64,000 bases of DNA from an uncultured Bacteroides sp. (GCA_944320865.1 CALUJC010000014.1:1-64000), one strand, 5' to 3'. Positions 49,116 to 58,101 are shown, numbered from the stretch's first letter. The notes: generated by a model from the sequence alone, not told the origin. Numbers and translations: made by a program.

Positions 49116-52100
49116 ATGAATATCACCTATGAAAGCCGCACTATCCGCATCTTCATCTCTTCTACATTCGAAGACATGAAAGAAGAGCGCGATTACCTGA
49201 TTACTAAAATCTTCCCCAAACTTGCCGCAGAAGCAGCCAAGCGGGATGTTACCCTTATCCCACTTGATTTGCGCTGGGGCATATCTGAAGAAGAATCACG
49301 CACGGGCAAGGTCATCGAAATCTGCCTTCAAGAGATTGAACAATCACGACCGTTCTTCATAGGTCTGCTGGGCAACCGCTACGGATGGTGTCCCCCGAAA
49401 GAAGAGTTGCAGAAAAACACAGCCTTGCAAGAAAGATACAATTGGGTTGAAACAGACATTTCAGAAGGATTGAGCGTAACCGAAATGGAAATTCAATACG
49501 GTGCGTTGCGCAATCCTGAAAAGATAGATGCTTTCTTCTACATCCGCAATGACGGACAAGCGGAAGGGGAGAATGCAGAAAAACTGAAACGCCTGAAAAA
49601 TGAAGTCAGAAACAACAGACGCTATCCTGTAAGTGAGTACCGCACTGTAGAAGAGCTGGGCAGTGAGGTAGAAGCTGCATTTACACAGCTTCTTGATGAG
49701 CGTTTCCCGAATTGCCCGCTCACCAATCTGGAAAAGGAGCGACTGGCGCAACTTGCCTTTCTGCACAACCGATGTGAGGCTTATATCCCGCAAGAGGAGG
49801 CATTGGCTGTATTGGACAATTTTCTGAAAGACGATAACGCACATAACCTTGTGGTCACGGGAGAAAGCGGCATGGGGAAAAGTGCATTGATAGCCAATTG
49901 GCTGGCTCCCCTAATCCGGAAGGATGGATTGAAGGTGATTTACCATTTCGTTGGAAACGGTGAGGCGGAAGGAAACTACCAGCATATTGTCCAACGGATT
50001 AGCGAGGAAATACGTGATTCATACCACTTGCCCCAAGACGATAATTGGGGCATGGATAAGAAGAAACCGGAAGAAGCACTTCAATCCCTTTACGGCATGA
50101 TTGCCGGAAAAGAGCCGTTACTCCTCGTGCTTGACGGCATCAACCAGCTGGCAGACGAAGACAACGCCAAACAATTGCTTTGGTTACCACAAGCCACAAG
50201 GAACATCAAATACCTGTTTTCTACCCTTCCCGACGACAAGACCATGGCGGTATTCACCAACCGGAAATACCCCATCTTCACCTTGCAACCCCTGCACAAG
50301 GCACAGCAGAGGGAATTGGTCAATTTATACTTGAGACGTTATGGCAAGAAACTTACCCAAGAGCAAGTAGACCGCATCATACACAATCCGCAAAACAAGA
50401 ACACACTGGTCTTGCGTACATTGCTGGATGAACTTATCGGCTTCGGCAGCTATGAACAACTGGACAAGCGTATAGACTATTATCTTAAATCCGACTCTAT
50501 TGAAGACTTTTTCCAGCGCGTGCTGCAACGCTTTGAAGAAGATTTTACCGAGCCGCAAGTCCGCCATCTGCTTTCCCTGATAGCCTTCTCCCGCAACGGA
50601 CTTTCCGAGCAGGAGATAATGGATATTGCCGGGATTACGCCATACCATTGGTCGCAGTTTTATTGTGCACTGCGAAGCTATATTACTTCCCAAAATGGCT
50701 TTCTAATATTTTCGCATACTTATATCAAAGATGCTGTAGTAGAACGTTACATTAAAGAATGGGATAATGCTAAACAAGAAATCATTCAGTTCTTTGAAAA
50801 CAAGCAATATACGGAGCGCACCTATAATGAATTATCCTATCAATACAACCTCCTCCAACAATACGAAAAACTGTACAAATTACTACTTAATTTCAAAGCG
50901 ACCATTTTTCTCTATCAAAAAAATGAATACGAACTTATAGATTATTGGAACAACCTGTTAGCCCAAGGTCTTCAATTCTCTCCGAGAGCCTATTTTGGCG
51001 TTCAAGGAGATAAGATAGAGCGAGCTGAATGCTATGCATGTCTTGGAGATTTGTTCTCGCGTTCTATTGTCGACCTTTCGTTAGCTTATGATCTTTTGAA
51101 TAAAGAACTCTCCATATATAAAGCTGCTATAAACAACAAAAATATTACACAAGAGATTCATGACAATTACCTAACTAAGATTATTATTTGCAGATATGCT
51201 CTCGGAAAAATCGATGAGAATCAAGGTAAATATGAATCAGCAATAGAAATATACAAAGGTTGCCTTGATTTGGAAAAACAATTATTTGGAAAAGAACATC
51301 AAGGCACTGGAGGCTATTACAATGCCATCGGATGTTGTTACGCCCTTCTTGAAAAATATGACTTAGCTCAGGAAGCCTTCAATCAAGCATTAACAATCAG
51401 CAAAAAAACTATAGGTGAAGATCGCCAACAAGTGGCTAATTGTTACGGCAATTTGGGCGTAATCTATAAGGCTACCGAGCAGTACGACTTAGCTTTAAAA
51501 TACTTCAAACAGGCTCTGGGCATCTATAAGGCTCTTTTCGGGGAAGAAAATCCGCTTATTGCCAACAGCTACAATAACATAGGCACCATCTATAATAACC
51601 AAAAAGAATATGACAAAGCTTTAGAATATTTGAAAAAAAGTTGTGATATCTATCTATTATTTTATCAAGAAAAACATCCACAAATAGCAATAAATTACAA
51701 CAACATCGGGTATGTGTACCAATGTAAAGCCGAAGGGCAAGGTGTAGGGGATTGCCGCTTTTATGAGAATGCCATAGAATATTACCAGATGAGCCTACAA
51801 ATAGACAAATCTATATTTGGAAAGAAACATGCCAATGTAGCTAGAAGATATTACAACATCGGTTGTGCTTACTACAAGTGGGGAAAAGACAAGAAAGCAG
51901 GAATTAAAAAACTCAGCGAAATAGAGTCATACTTAGGTTTTACAAGCAAATTTTCCCTCTTTTTTGATTTTAAGGGATTTCAGCTCAAAAAATTATTCAT
52001 AAAGGCATTGAAATATGGCAAAAAAGCACTCGGTATATTCCTACAGACCTTAGGAGAAGAACATCCCGCCACGAAAGATGCAGAACTTCTTATCCAACTT

Positions 52101-52133
52101 TGCAAAAAACAGTTGAAGCGACCAGCCGGATAA
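49116..52133 (+). CDS. DUF4062, P-loop STAND NTPase and TPR protein
   Basis: A 1,005-residue protein. Residues about 8-100 form a DUF4062 domain (RTIRIFISSTFEDMKEERDYL, LDLRWGISEEESRTGKVIEICLQEIEQSRPFFIGLLGNRYGW), a TIR-related fold. A NACHT/AAA-type NTPase follows, with Walker A TGESGMGKSA at about 248-257 and LLLVLDGINQLAD as Walker B. A winged-helix-like region precedes TPRs from about residue 690 to 960 (YNAIGCCYALLEKYDLAQEAF, CYGNLGVIYKATEQYDLALKYF). The layout resembles STAND receptors used in bacterial immunity and signalling. The second half is clearly more AT-rich than its neighbours, suggesting acquisition. Its last 44 bp overlap the convergent PqqD-like gene. Confidence 0.85.
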   Translation: MNITYESRTIRIFISSTFEDMKEERDYLITKIFPKLAAEAAKRDVTLIPLDLRWGISEEESRTGKVIEICLQEIEQSRPFFIGLLGNRYGWCPPKEELQKNTALQERYNWVETDISEGLSVTEMEIQYGALRNPEKIDAFFYIRNDGQAEGENAEKLKRLKNEVRNNRRYPVSEYRTVEELGSEVEAAFTQLLDERFPNCPLTNLEKERLAQLAFLHNRCEAYIPQEEALAVLDNFLKDDNAHNLVVTGESGMGKSALIANWLAPLIRKDGLKVIYHFVGNGEAEGNYQHIVQRISEEIRDSYHLPQDDNWGMDKKKPEEALQSLYGMIAGKEPLLLVLDGINQLADEDNAKQLLWLPQATRNIKYLFSTLPDDKTMAVFTNRKYPIFTLQPLHKAQQRELVNLYLRRYGKKLTQEQVDRIIHNPQNKNTLVLRTLLDELIGFGSYEQLDKRIDYYLKSDSIEDFFQRVLQRFEEDFTEPQVRHLLSLIAFSRNGLSEQEIMDIAGITPYHWSQFYCALRSYITSQNGFLIFSHTYIKDAVVERYIKEWDNAKQEIIQFFENKQYTERTYNELSYQYNLLQQYEKLYKLLLNFKATIFLYQKNEYELIDYWNNLLAQGLQFSPRAYFGVQGDKIERAECYACLGDLFSRSIVDLSLAYDLLNKELSIYKAAINNKNITQEIHDNYLTKIIICRYALGKIDENQGKYESAIEIYKGCLDLEKQLFGKEHQGTGGYYNAIGCCYALLEKYDLAQEAFNQALTISKKTIGEDRQQVANCYGNLGVIYKATEQYDLALKYFKQALGIYKALFGEENPLIANSYNNIGTIYNNQKEYDKALEYLKKSCDIYLLFYQEKHPQIAINYNNIGYVYQCKAEGQGVGDCRFYENAIEYYQMSLQIDKSIFGKKHANVARRYYNIGCAYYKWGKDKKAGIKKLSEIESYLGFTSKFSLFFDFKGFQLKKLFIKALKYGKKALGIFLQTLGEEHPATKDAELLIQLCKKQLKRPAG

Positions 52134-52464
52134 TCCCGTCGCGCTGCATCCGCATCAGGTAAGTCGTCACGCGCGAAGCATAGTTTTCTTCGCCATTGAA
52201 GTGCGGAGAAAGCAGGGTTATTATCTCACCGACTGTACGCTTGCCATCTATAAGTTGCCAGACGGCGGTGCCATGCTCCTCAAGCTCCACGCGAATGTAG
52301 GATGACACACTCTTGGGAAGCAGCCAGCGTTGCATCCATTTTTGCTTGAAACGGGGGAGGACAAGCACAGCACACTCACCCTCCCACTCCGTCAGAACAT
52401 GGCTGCATGGCACAGGAACCGTGTCGAGCAGATTCACTTTATCCGTGTTTTTCTGCACACCCAT
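52090..52464 (-). CDS. PqqD-like peptide-chaperone protein
   Basis: A 124-residue protein. Its C-terminal 90 residues show the PqqD winged-helix pattern: VELEEHGTAVWQLIDGKRTVGEIITLL and YASRVTTYLMRMQRDGIIRL. PqqD proteins hold precursor peptides for radical-SAM or other RiPP enzymes, but no PQQ, radical-SAM or precursor gene is nearby. It follows the MFS gene, whose stop overlaps a possible GTG start at 52,473. ATG 52,464 is preferred. Its 3' end overlaps the convergent STAND gene by 44 bp. Confidence 0.72.
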   Translation of the reverse strand: MGVQKNTDKVNLLDTVPVPCSHVLTEWEGECAVLVLPRFKQKWMQRWLLPKSVSSYIRVELEEHGTAVWQLIDGKRTVGEIITLLSPHFNGEENYASRVTTYLMRMQRDGIIRLVASTVFCKVG

Positions 52465-52472
52465 AGCAAGCA

Positions 52473-53861
52473 CTATTTGATATTGGCATCTTCCAGCCCG
52501 TAACCATACTTACGGTTGGCGCGTTTCAGCATCCAAGCCACCAGCATGGAGAGGCAGGCAATACCCGTAAAGATGCACATGGGCAGCGTGTAGTCGTAGA
52601 TGTTAGAACCATCAGCATTCTGGCCTGTAATACAAAAACGGTCAAGAACCCAGCCAATGAGCGTAGGGATTCCCCACAAACCGATGTTCTGGATGAAAAA
52701 TATCAACGCATAAGCTGTACCCAGCTGGCTGACAGGGAATATCTTGGCCACCGAAGGCCACATGGCGGAGGGCACCAAGGAGAAAGCAATACCCAGGATA
52801 ATCATCAGCACAATGGCAACCAGCCAATAACTGATGCTTGGAATGGCGTAAATGAAATGCACCCCTATCAGCATAGCCGAGCCTAACAGCATGATGCTGG
52901 CCGCACGACCGCGCTTGTCTATGTAACCGCCGAAAATAGGCGTAAGGAACAAAGCACCCAACGCAGGAAGCCCGGCGAAGGTTCCGGCAATATTCTCATC
53001 AATGCCATATTTCAGTATCATAAACTCGGATGCGAACTTCTGGAAGGGGAACACGCACGAATAGAACAGCACGCAAAGCAGTGCGATAAGCCAAAAGCCC
53101 GGATTGCCAAGAATGTTCTTCACGTCACGGAAAGAGAATTTCTCCGAAGGGTCGGAGTCACCCGAAGCCTGTGCCCGCTCTTCCAACTGGCGGTCGAGCT
53201 TCTTATCCATTATGGCAAAGGCAAAGAAAGCCACCAGCCCGCCCAACAGCAACACCAAACCCAACAAGACGGGGGTAGTCAACTCGAACGAACGAGCCAG
53301 CGGGATAGCCACCGAATAAGCTGCCTGCGAACCAATGCGCGCCAAGGCCACCTGCACACCCATGGCCGTAGCCATCTCCTTGCCACGGAACCACTTGGCA
53401 ATAATCTTGGTGACGGTGATGCCTGCCACTTCGGCTCCCACGCCAAAGATGGAGTAGCCCGCAAAGGCCACAAACACGCCCGTCTTGTAGCCAAAGAACG
53501 AGGTTTGGCCAAACAGCTGCGCGCCCTCACCCGCCAGCCCGGTCATAGCGTAATACTCCAGTGCTGTTCCACCCACCATCAATATAGTGGCCAGCCGCCC
53601 GGTGAATCGGATGCCGAAGCGATCCAGAATGAGCCCACCCCAGATGAGCATCAGCAAGAACACGTTCAAGAAGCTGTATCCGCCAGTGTAGAAGCCGAAG
53701 TCGGCACTCGTCCACGCCAGGTCGGCCTCGAGCATCGACTTGAGCGGAGCCACCACATCATTCACATAATAGGCAGCCATCATCGTAAAGGCTACCACAA
53801 ACAACGCTCCCCAACGCCTAGCCTTGGAGTCGTTTAACAAAGGTTTCAATTGTCCTGTCAT
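52473..53861 (-). CDS. MFS transporter
   Basis: A 462-residue protein with about 12 membrane helices. The MFS loop motif between helices 2 and 3 is GGLILDRFGIRFTGR, and in the second half GGYIDKRGRAAS. It resembles the large group of MFS carriers related to MFSD1 more than drug exporters, but the substrate is unknown. The 234-bp gap in front carries two strong hairpins. It is co-transcribed with the PqqD-like gene. Confidence 0.83.
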   Translation of the reverse strand: MTGQLKPLLNDSKARRWGALFVVAFTMMAAYYVNDVVAPLKSMLEADLAWTSADFGFYTGGYSFLNVFLLMLIWGGLILDRFGIRFTGRLATILMVGGTALEYYAMTGLAGEGAQLFGQTSFFGYKTGVFVAFAGYSIFGVGAEVAGITVTKIIAKWFRGKEMATAMGVQVALARIGSQAAYSVAIPLARSFELTTPVLLGLVLLLGGLVAFFAFAIMDKKLDRQLEERAQASGDSDPSEKFSFRDVKNILGNPGFWLIALLCVLFYSCVFPFQKFASEFMILKYGIDENIAGTFAGLPALGALFLTPIFGGYIDKRGRAASIMLLGSAMLIGVHFIYAIPSISYWLVAIVLMIILGIAFSLVPSAMWPSVAKIFPVSQLGTAYALIFFIQNIGLWGIPTLIGWVLDRFCITGQNADGSNIYDYTLPMCIFTGIACLSMLVAWMLKRANRKYGYGLEDANIK

Positions 53862-53900
53862 ATCTATTCTTTTGTTTTATGTCACTCGTTTAAGCAATAT

Positions 53901-53977
53901 TTTGTGCCTATAGAATTGCTTTTCGGCACAAAGGCAGTCTTCCTGCAGAAAAACATAGTTATCTTTTTCTGCAAGGA
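53901..53977 (-). promoter_or_regulatory. Two consecutive hairpins before the MFS gene
   Basis: TTTGTGCC (53,901-53,908) pairs with GGCACAAA (53,925-53,932). Next, TCCTGCAGAAAAA (53,941-53,953) pairs with TTTTTCTGCAAGGA (53,964-53,977) with one bulge. On the minus strand they sit 40-116 bp before the MFS start and could form a structured leader. No known riboswitch family was recognised. Confidence 0.45.
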
Positions 53978-54013
53978 CAGCTGTGTTTTCGCCACTGTGG
54001 CGTACAGGCAATA

Positions 54014-54050
54014 AAAAAAGGTCAGCATCCCGCAGGATGCCAACCTTTCT
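54014..54050 (-). terminator. Terminator of the pdxA-secG operon
   Basis: On the minus strand AAAGGTTGGCATCC pairs with GGATGCTGACCTTT around a TGCG loop (one mismatch) and ends in a T run. It lies about 45 bp after the secG stop. Confidence 0.85.
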
Positions 54051-54095
54051 TTATTTTCTGTCAGACAATCATTTCCGCCTGAATTTTCACCACCA

Positions 54096-54461
54096 TTATT
54101 GTGCCGAATCGGCAGGAGCAGTTGTCGTTGCTGCCGGGGCATCAGCCTGAGGGGCAGTAGTGCCAATGGGCATATTGTACGGATTGGTAGCCTGTTCTTG
54201 CTGTGCTTGCTCCATGATGATGTCGCCGCTCTGCGTGGCCGTGGGCAGCACATAGGCCGAAGCAATGCTTACTACTACCATAAATGCAGCAAGTGTCCAG
54301 GTTGCCTTCTCAAGGAAATCGGTTGTCTTGCGCACGCCCATGATTTGGTTGGACGAAGCAAAACTTGATGCCAAGCCACCTCCTTTAGAGTTTTGAATCA
54401 ACACAATAAAACACATCAGCACGGCGGCTATCAGCATTAGGATAATCAATAAATAATACAT
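54096..54461 (-). CDS. secG: Protein translocase subunit SecG
   Basis: A 121-residue protein with two membrane helices: residues 2-22 (YYLLIILMLIAAVLMCFIVL) and about 55-75 (WTLAAFMVVVSIASAYVL). The conserved SecG loop QNSKGGGLASSFASSNQIMGVRKTTDFLEKATW lies between them. The C-terminal tail is long and rich in Ala, Thr and Pro, as in Bacteroidetes SecG. SecG assists SecYEG in protein export. It is the last gene of the operon, 6 bp after the TPR gene. Confidence 0.93.
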   Translation of the reverse strand: MYYLLIILMLIAAVLMCFIVLIQNSKGGGLASSFASSNQIMGVRKTTDFLEKATWTLAAFMVVVSIASAYVLPTATQSGDIIMEQAQQEQATNPYNMPIGTTAPQADAPAATTTAPADSAQ

Positions 54462-54467
54462 CTTTGG

Positions 54468-55223
54468 TTATTTGGATTTAGCGTTAATAATCATTTGTTC
54501 TACATCTCTGATTTGGTCTGCAAAGTAAGCACTTTTTTTTGGATATTTCAAACTTAATTTTTTAATAATTTCAAGCGCCTTCTCATAACGATGCTGGCGG
54601 ATGTAGATTTTTGCCAAAGTCTCGGTGAAATAACTATCATCCAGTTCACCGCCGGAAGCCACCGCTTCAGGTGAGAGTTCTTGCCGACTTCCGCCATCTT
54701 GCCTCGTAGGACTATCACCACGGATGAAGCCGTCGATCAACTCCTGCCCTCGCAGTCTGGGTACATCCAAAGTTTCTTCACCCGGACCACCTGCGCCGCC
54801 ATCATCGGCACTTTCCTGCATCAGATAGGCCATGTAGTCCATCGTATAGTCCAGCTCCATCTGCTTGGATTGCTCCTCGGGCATGTCGGCCAGGAAGGCA
54901 TCTATCAGTGCCAGCGTGCGGTCTACACTCGGTTCTTCTTTCTCGGCAGCAGCTGCCAGCCTTGCCTTCCCTGCCGCACGGCGGTCATACAAGCAACCTT
55001 CTATCAGCTGGAACAACATACGGCGATCGGCCACAAACAGCACGGCTTGCCGTAATTCGTCGGCAAACGACGCGTCGCGCAACACATAGAGGTTCTTCAG
55101 ATACAACAACCTGGCAGTCTGGAAGTAAGGGTAACGTGCCAATAACATACGCAGTTCTTCCAGCGTGCCGCGATCCAACGCTTCAGGTTGCCGCATCCAT
55201 GATAGCAAAGTTTCGGGTGTCAT
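54468..55223 (-). CDS. Helical repeat protein between lptE and secG
   Basis: A 251-residue protein without signal peptide or membrane helix. The N-terminal half is helical (LEELRMLLARYPYFQTARLLYLKNLYVL). A charged, low-complexity middle follows (GGAGGPGEETLDV). The C-terminus is a TPR-like pair (YFTETLAKIYIRQHRYEKALEIIKKLSLKYPKKSAYFADQI). The last part suggests protein-protein interaction. The gene position between lptE and secG hints at envelope biogenesis, but the function is not known. ATG at 55,223 is preferred to the frame start at 55,232. Confidence 0.72.
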   Translation of the reverse strand: MTPETLLSWMRQPEALDRGTLEELRMLLARYPYFQTARLLYLKNLYVLRDASFADELRQAVLFVADRRMLFQLIEGCLYDRRAAGKARLAAAAEKEEPSVDRTLALIDAFLADMPEEQSKQMELDYTMDYMAYLMQESADDGGAGGPGEETLDVPRLRGQELIDGFIRGDSPTRQDGGSRQELSPEAVASGGELDDSYFTETLAKIYIRQHRYEKALEIIKKLSLKYPKKSAYFADQIRDVEQMIINAKSK

Positions 55224-55232
55224 ACAGCACAA

Positions 55233-55760
55233 TTACCAGTTGGCTACTGTTGAATTGAATATCTGTTCCGTAATATCCTTCACCATGACGGTTATCAAAC
55301 CATCCTGCACATCGGTCAGCAATTGAGAGGAATCATACGTTTGAAATGCCGTAAACTGCTGGTTTTCGAAATCATCCTTATGGTCTACATTATTGACGTA
55401 TGTCACCGATACGGTCAGTGTCAGTTTCACCTTCGATGAATATCCACTGGCATCCACCGACTCATTAAACTGATTATAACCCGTTATTTCCCCTCCGAGT
55501 TCAAGGTCTCCGCCCGATTCCACCAATTGCAACTGTGTTTGCTGGATGAACATATCTTTCAACTTTTGGTTGAATTCAATAGCCAAAGGCGCATACACAT
55601 AGTCAGCCACATTTTGGAAATCCCTAATGGTAATGGTTTTCACTTTACTATAATCTATGGAGGTTATAGGTGCCAACCCCAAACTGATGCGACACGAATA
55701 TACTGTAAGAGCCAATGCCCCTAAGACAATTATGCCTGCTATTTTTTTAATCCAAGCCAT
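55233..55760 (-). CDS. lptE: LPS-assembly lipoprotein LptE-like
   Basis: A 175-residue lipoprotein with Cys23 after a hydrophobic segment (VYSC). The LptE-like pattern for Bacteroidetes follows: SIDYSKVKTITIRDFQNVADYVYAPLAIEFNQKLKDMFIQQTQLQLV, GGDLELGGEITGYN and DITEQIF near the end. LptE plugs the LptD barrel and helps deliver lipopolysaccharide to the outer leaflet. It overlaps the sigma-54 activator gene by 14 nt. Confidence 0.82.
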   Translation of the reverse strand: MAWIKKIAGIIVLGALALTVYSCRISLGLAPITSIDYSKVKTITIRDFQNVADYVYAPLAIEFNQKLKDMFIQQTQLQLVESGGDLELGGEITGYNQFNESVDASGYSSKVKLTLTVSVTYVNNVDHKDDFENQQFTAFQTYDSSQLLTDVQDGLITVMVKDITEQIFNSTVANW

Positions 55761-57000
55761 ATTCCTTAATTTTTCGATATAAAGTACGCTCCGAAATGTT
55801 CAAATCCTGTGCTGCAGCCTTACGTTTGCCGTGGTGTTTCTCAAGTGCCTTGCGTATCATTTCCTTTTCCACTTCGTCCAAAGAAAGAGATTCTTCCACG
55901 TATTCTTCCGTATCTTGAATATCATCATCACCCGGTTTATGCACTTCCTTTACAGGAGTGGGAATAATGGTGGATATATTCAACGGTTGTGCAGTCACCA
56001 CCTGTGGTTGCGAAGTATAGTAAACATCGGCGGGCACAGGAGCACCGTTATTCACTTTACCTCTCTCTTCCATTATCTCATGCACCAGTTTCTTCAGTTC
56101 AGTCACGTCTTGGCGCATATCAAAAAGCACTTGATAAAGAATCTCACGTTCACTACCAAAGTTTTTCCCTTCTTTTACCCCCAACAGTACAGGCAGGCTA
56201 CGGGCATTATGCTCGGCAGGCAAATATCCTTTCAATATACCGGCATTGATATCACGATTGGTCTCTATAATAGATATCTGTTCCGTAATATTCTTAAGTT
56301 GCCGCACATTTCCTGGCCAAGAATAGGCCAACAATACCTGTTTGGCATCATCAGTCAACTGAATGGCCGGCATACGATACTTCTCGGCAAAATCTGAGGC
56401 AAACTTGCGAAACAGCAAAATCACATCATCTCCCCGTTCACGCAAAGGAGGCACTTGAATAGGTACCGTGTTCAATCGGTAATACAAGTCTTCTCGGAAT
56501 CGCCCATCAGCAATGGCTTGAGTCAGATTTACATTAGTGGCAGCCACAATGCGCACATCAGTTTTCTCCACTTTGGAAGAGCCGACTTTAATAAATTCAC
56601 CACTTTCAAGCACACGAAGCAAGCGAGCCTGGGTAGATAAAGGCAATTCGCCAACCTCATCTAAAAAGATAGTTCCGCCATTAGCCTCGCCAAAATAGCC
56701 TTTCCGTTCGCCTATGGCACCTGTAAATGCACCTTTCTCATGCCCGAACAACTCAGAGTCTATCGTCCCTTCAGGAATAGCGCCACAGTTGACAGCAATA
56801 TACTGTCCATGTTTACGGCGGCTATACTGATGAATAATTTGCGGAAAACTTTCCTTACCTACGCCACTCTCACCGGTGATCAACACCGAAAGGTCGGTCG
56901 GTGCTACCTGAATAGCAATATCTATTCCCCGCATCAAGGCTTCATTGTTTCCTATGATGCCGAAGCGCAATTTTATTTGTTGAATCTCCGCCTTTGTCAT
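55747..57000 (-). CDS. Sigma-54-dependent transcriptional activator
   Basis: A 417-residue protein consisting of an AAA+ domain and a Fis-type HTH without a receiver or other sensor domain. The Walker A motif is GESGVGKE (Val where Thr is usual), the sigma-54-contact loop is GAFTGA (HEKGAFTGAIGERKG), the Walker B is GGTIFLDEVGELP and the arginine-finger region includes FREDLYYRLNTVPI. The C-terminal HTH is HHGKRKAAAQDLNISERTLYRKIKEYG. ATG 57,000 is preferred over the longer frame. It overlaps lptE and follows pdxA by one base. Its targets cannot be read here. Confidence 0.9.
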   Translation of the reverse strand: MTKAEIQQIKLRFGIIGNNEALMRGIDIAIQVAPTDLSVLITGESGVGKESFPQIIHQYSRRKHGQYIAVNCGAIPEGTIDSELFGHEKGAFTGAIGERKGYFGEANGGTIFLDEVGELPLSTQARLLRVLESGEFIKVGSSKVEKTDVRIVAATNVNLTQAIADGRFREDLYYRLNTVPIQVPPLRERGDDVILLFRKFASDFAEKYRMPAIQLTDDAKQVLLAYSWPGNVRQLKNITEQISIIETNRDINAGILKGYLPAEHNARSLPVLLGVKEGKNFGSEREILYQVLFDMRQDVTELKKLVHEIMEERGKVNNGAPVPADVYYTSQPQVVTAQPLNISTIIPTPVKEVHKPGDDDIQDTEEYVEESLSLDEVEKEMIRKALEKHHGKRKAAAQDLNISERTLYRKIKEYGLD

Positions 57001-57001
57001 G

Positions 57002-58099
57002 TTACAAATCTTCCTCAGTAGTATCAAGCTTTAGCTTATCACTGTCATCCCGCTTATCATAATACTGTTTCTTCAGAGGTCTGGCATGAAGTTCCTTGTC
57101 ACGCACCCGGTTACGGAATACATCAATGGCTACATATACCGCCTGACGGAAAGAATCTTCCGAAGCAATGCCTTTCCCCGCTATATCATAAGCTGTTCCG
57201 TGAGCAGGTGAAGTCCGCACGACAGGAAGTCCGGCCGTATAATTCACACCTTCATCCATAGCCAATGCCTTGAAAGGAGCAAGCCCTTGGTCGTGATACA
57301 TTGCCAGCACGCCATCAAATGCAGCAAAGTTACCGGAACCCATAAAACCATCTGCCGGATACGGACCATAGCACAATATCCCTTTCGCCGACATTTCTTG
57401 AAGAGCCGGGATAATAACCTCCTGTTCCTCGGTACCGAGCAATCCACCGTCACCGGCATGGGGATTCAACGCCAGCACGGCAATGCGGGGAGCACTGATT
57501 CCAAAATCCAACTTCAACGACTGGTTAAATATAGCTAACTTTTCTTCTATCAGTTCCTTAGTGAGCGTAGAGGCAATTTGGCTGACTGGGATATGCCCTG
57601 TAACCAAGGCTACCCTAAAATCATTTTTCAACAAAATCATTAAAGCCTTCCGTCCTTCTCCCAACTTTTGTTCGATATACTCTGTATGGCCGGGGAAAGC
57701 AAATTCTTCCGACTGAATGGTGTGTTTATTAATAGGAGCTGTTACCATCACATCTATCAGCCCCTCCCTGTATTCTTCTATTGCTTTTTCCAACGCATTC
57801 AAAGCAGCTTTTCCTGCCTCTGCATCAGGCTTTGAAAATTCCACTTTGACTTCTTCATCTATGCAGTTTACAATGTTCAAACGGTTGTCCGCCGCATCAG
57901 CCGCCGAATTGATTATACTGAAGTTAGTGGACAGTTCCAACGCCTTGCGATGATAGGCAGCTACTTTAGGCGAGCCATAAATCACCGGTGTGCACAGTTC
58001 CAACATCATCGGTTCGGAGAATGTTTTTAATATAACTTCATATCCTACTCCATTGATGTCGCCTTGTGTGATTCCTATCTTTATTCTTGTATTTTCCAT
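57002..58099 (-). CDS. pdxA: 4-hydroxythreonine-4-phosphate dehydrogenase
   Basis: A 365-residue NAD-dependent enzyme of vitamin B6 synthesis (DXP-dependent pathway). Motifs are GITQGDINGVGYEVI at the N-terminus, DVMVTAPINKHTIQ, FPGHTEYIEQ (metal-binding His) and AMYHDQGLAPFKAL (second His). Length is slightly above the family average because of a charged C-terminal tail. It lies 2 bp after the DUF4837 gene, within one operon with the sigma-54 activator. Confidence 0.93.
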   Translation of the reverse strand: MENTRIKIGITQGDINGVGYEVILKTFSEPMMLELCTPVIYGSPKVAAYHRKALELSTNFSIINSAADAADNRLNIVNCIDEEVKVEFSKPDAEAGKAALNALEKAIEEYREGLIDVMVTAPINKHTIQSEEFAFPGHTEYIEQKLGEGRKALMILLKNDFRVALVTGHIPVSQIASTLTKELIEEKLAIFNQSLKLDFGISAPRIAVLALNPHAGDGGLLGTEEQEVIIPALQEMSAKGILCYGPYPADGFMGSGNFAAFDGVLAMYHDQGLAPFKALAMDEGVNYTAGLPVVRTSPAHGTAYDIAGKGIASEDSFRQAVYVAIDVFRNRVRDKELHARPLKKQYYDKRDDSDKLKLDTTEEDL

Positions 58100-58101
58100 C
58101 T

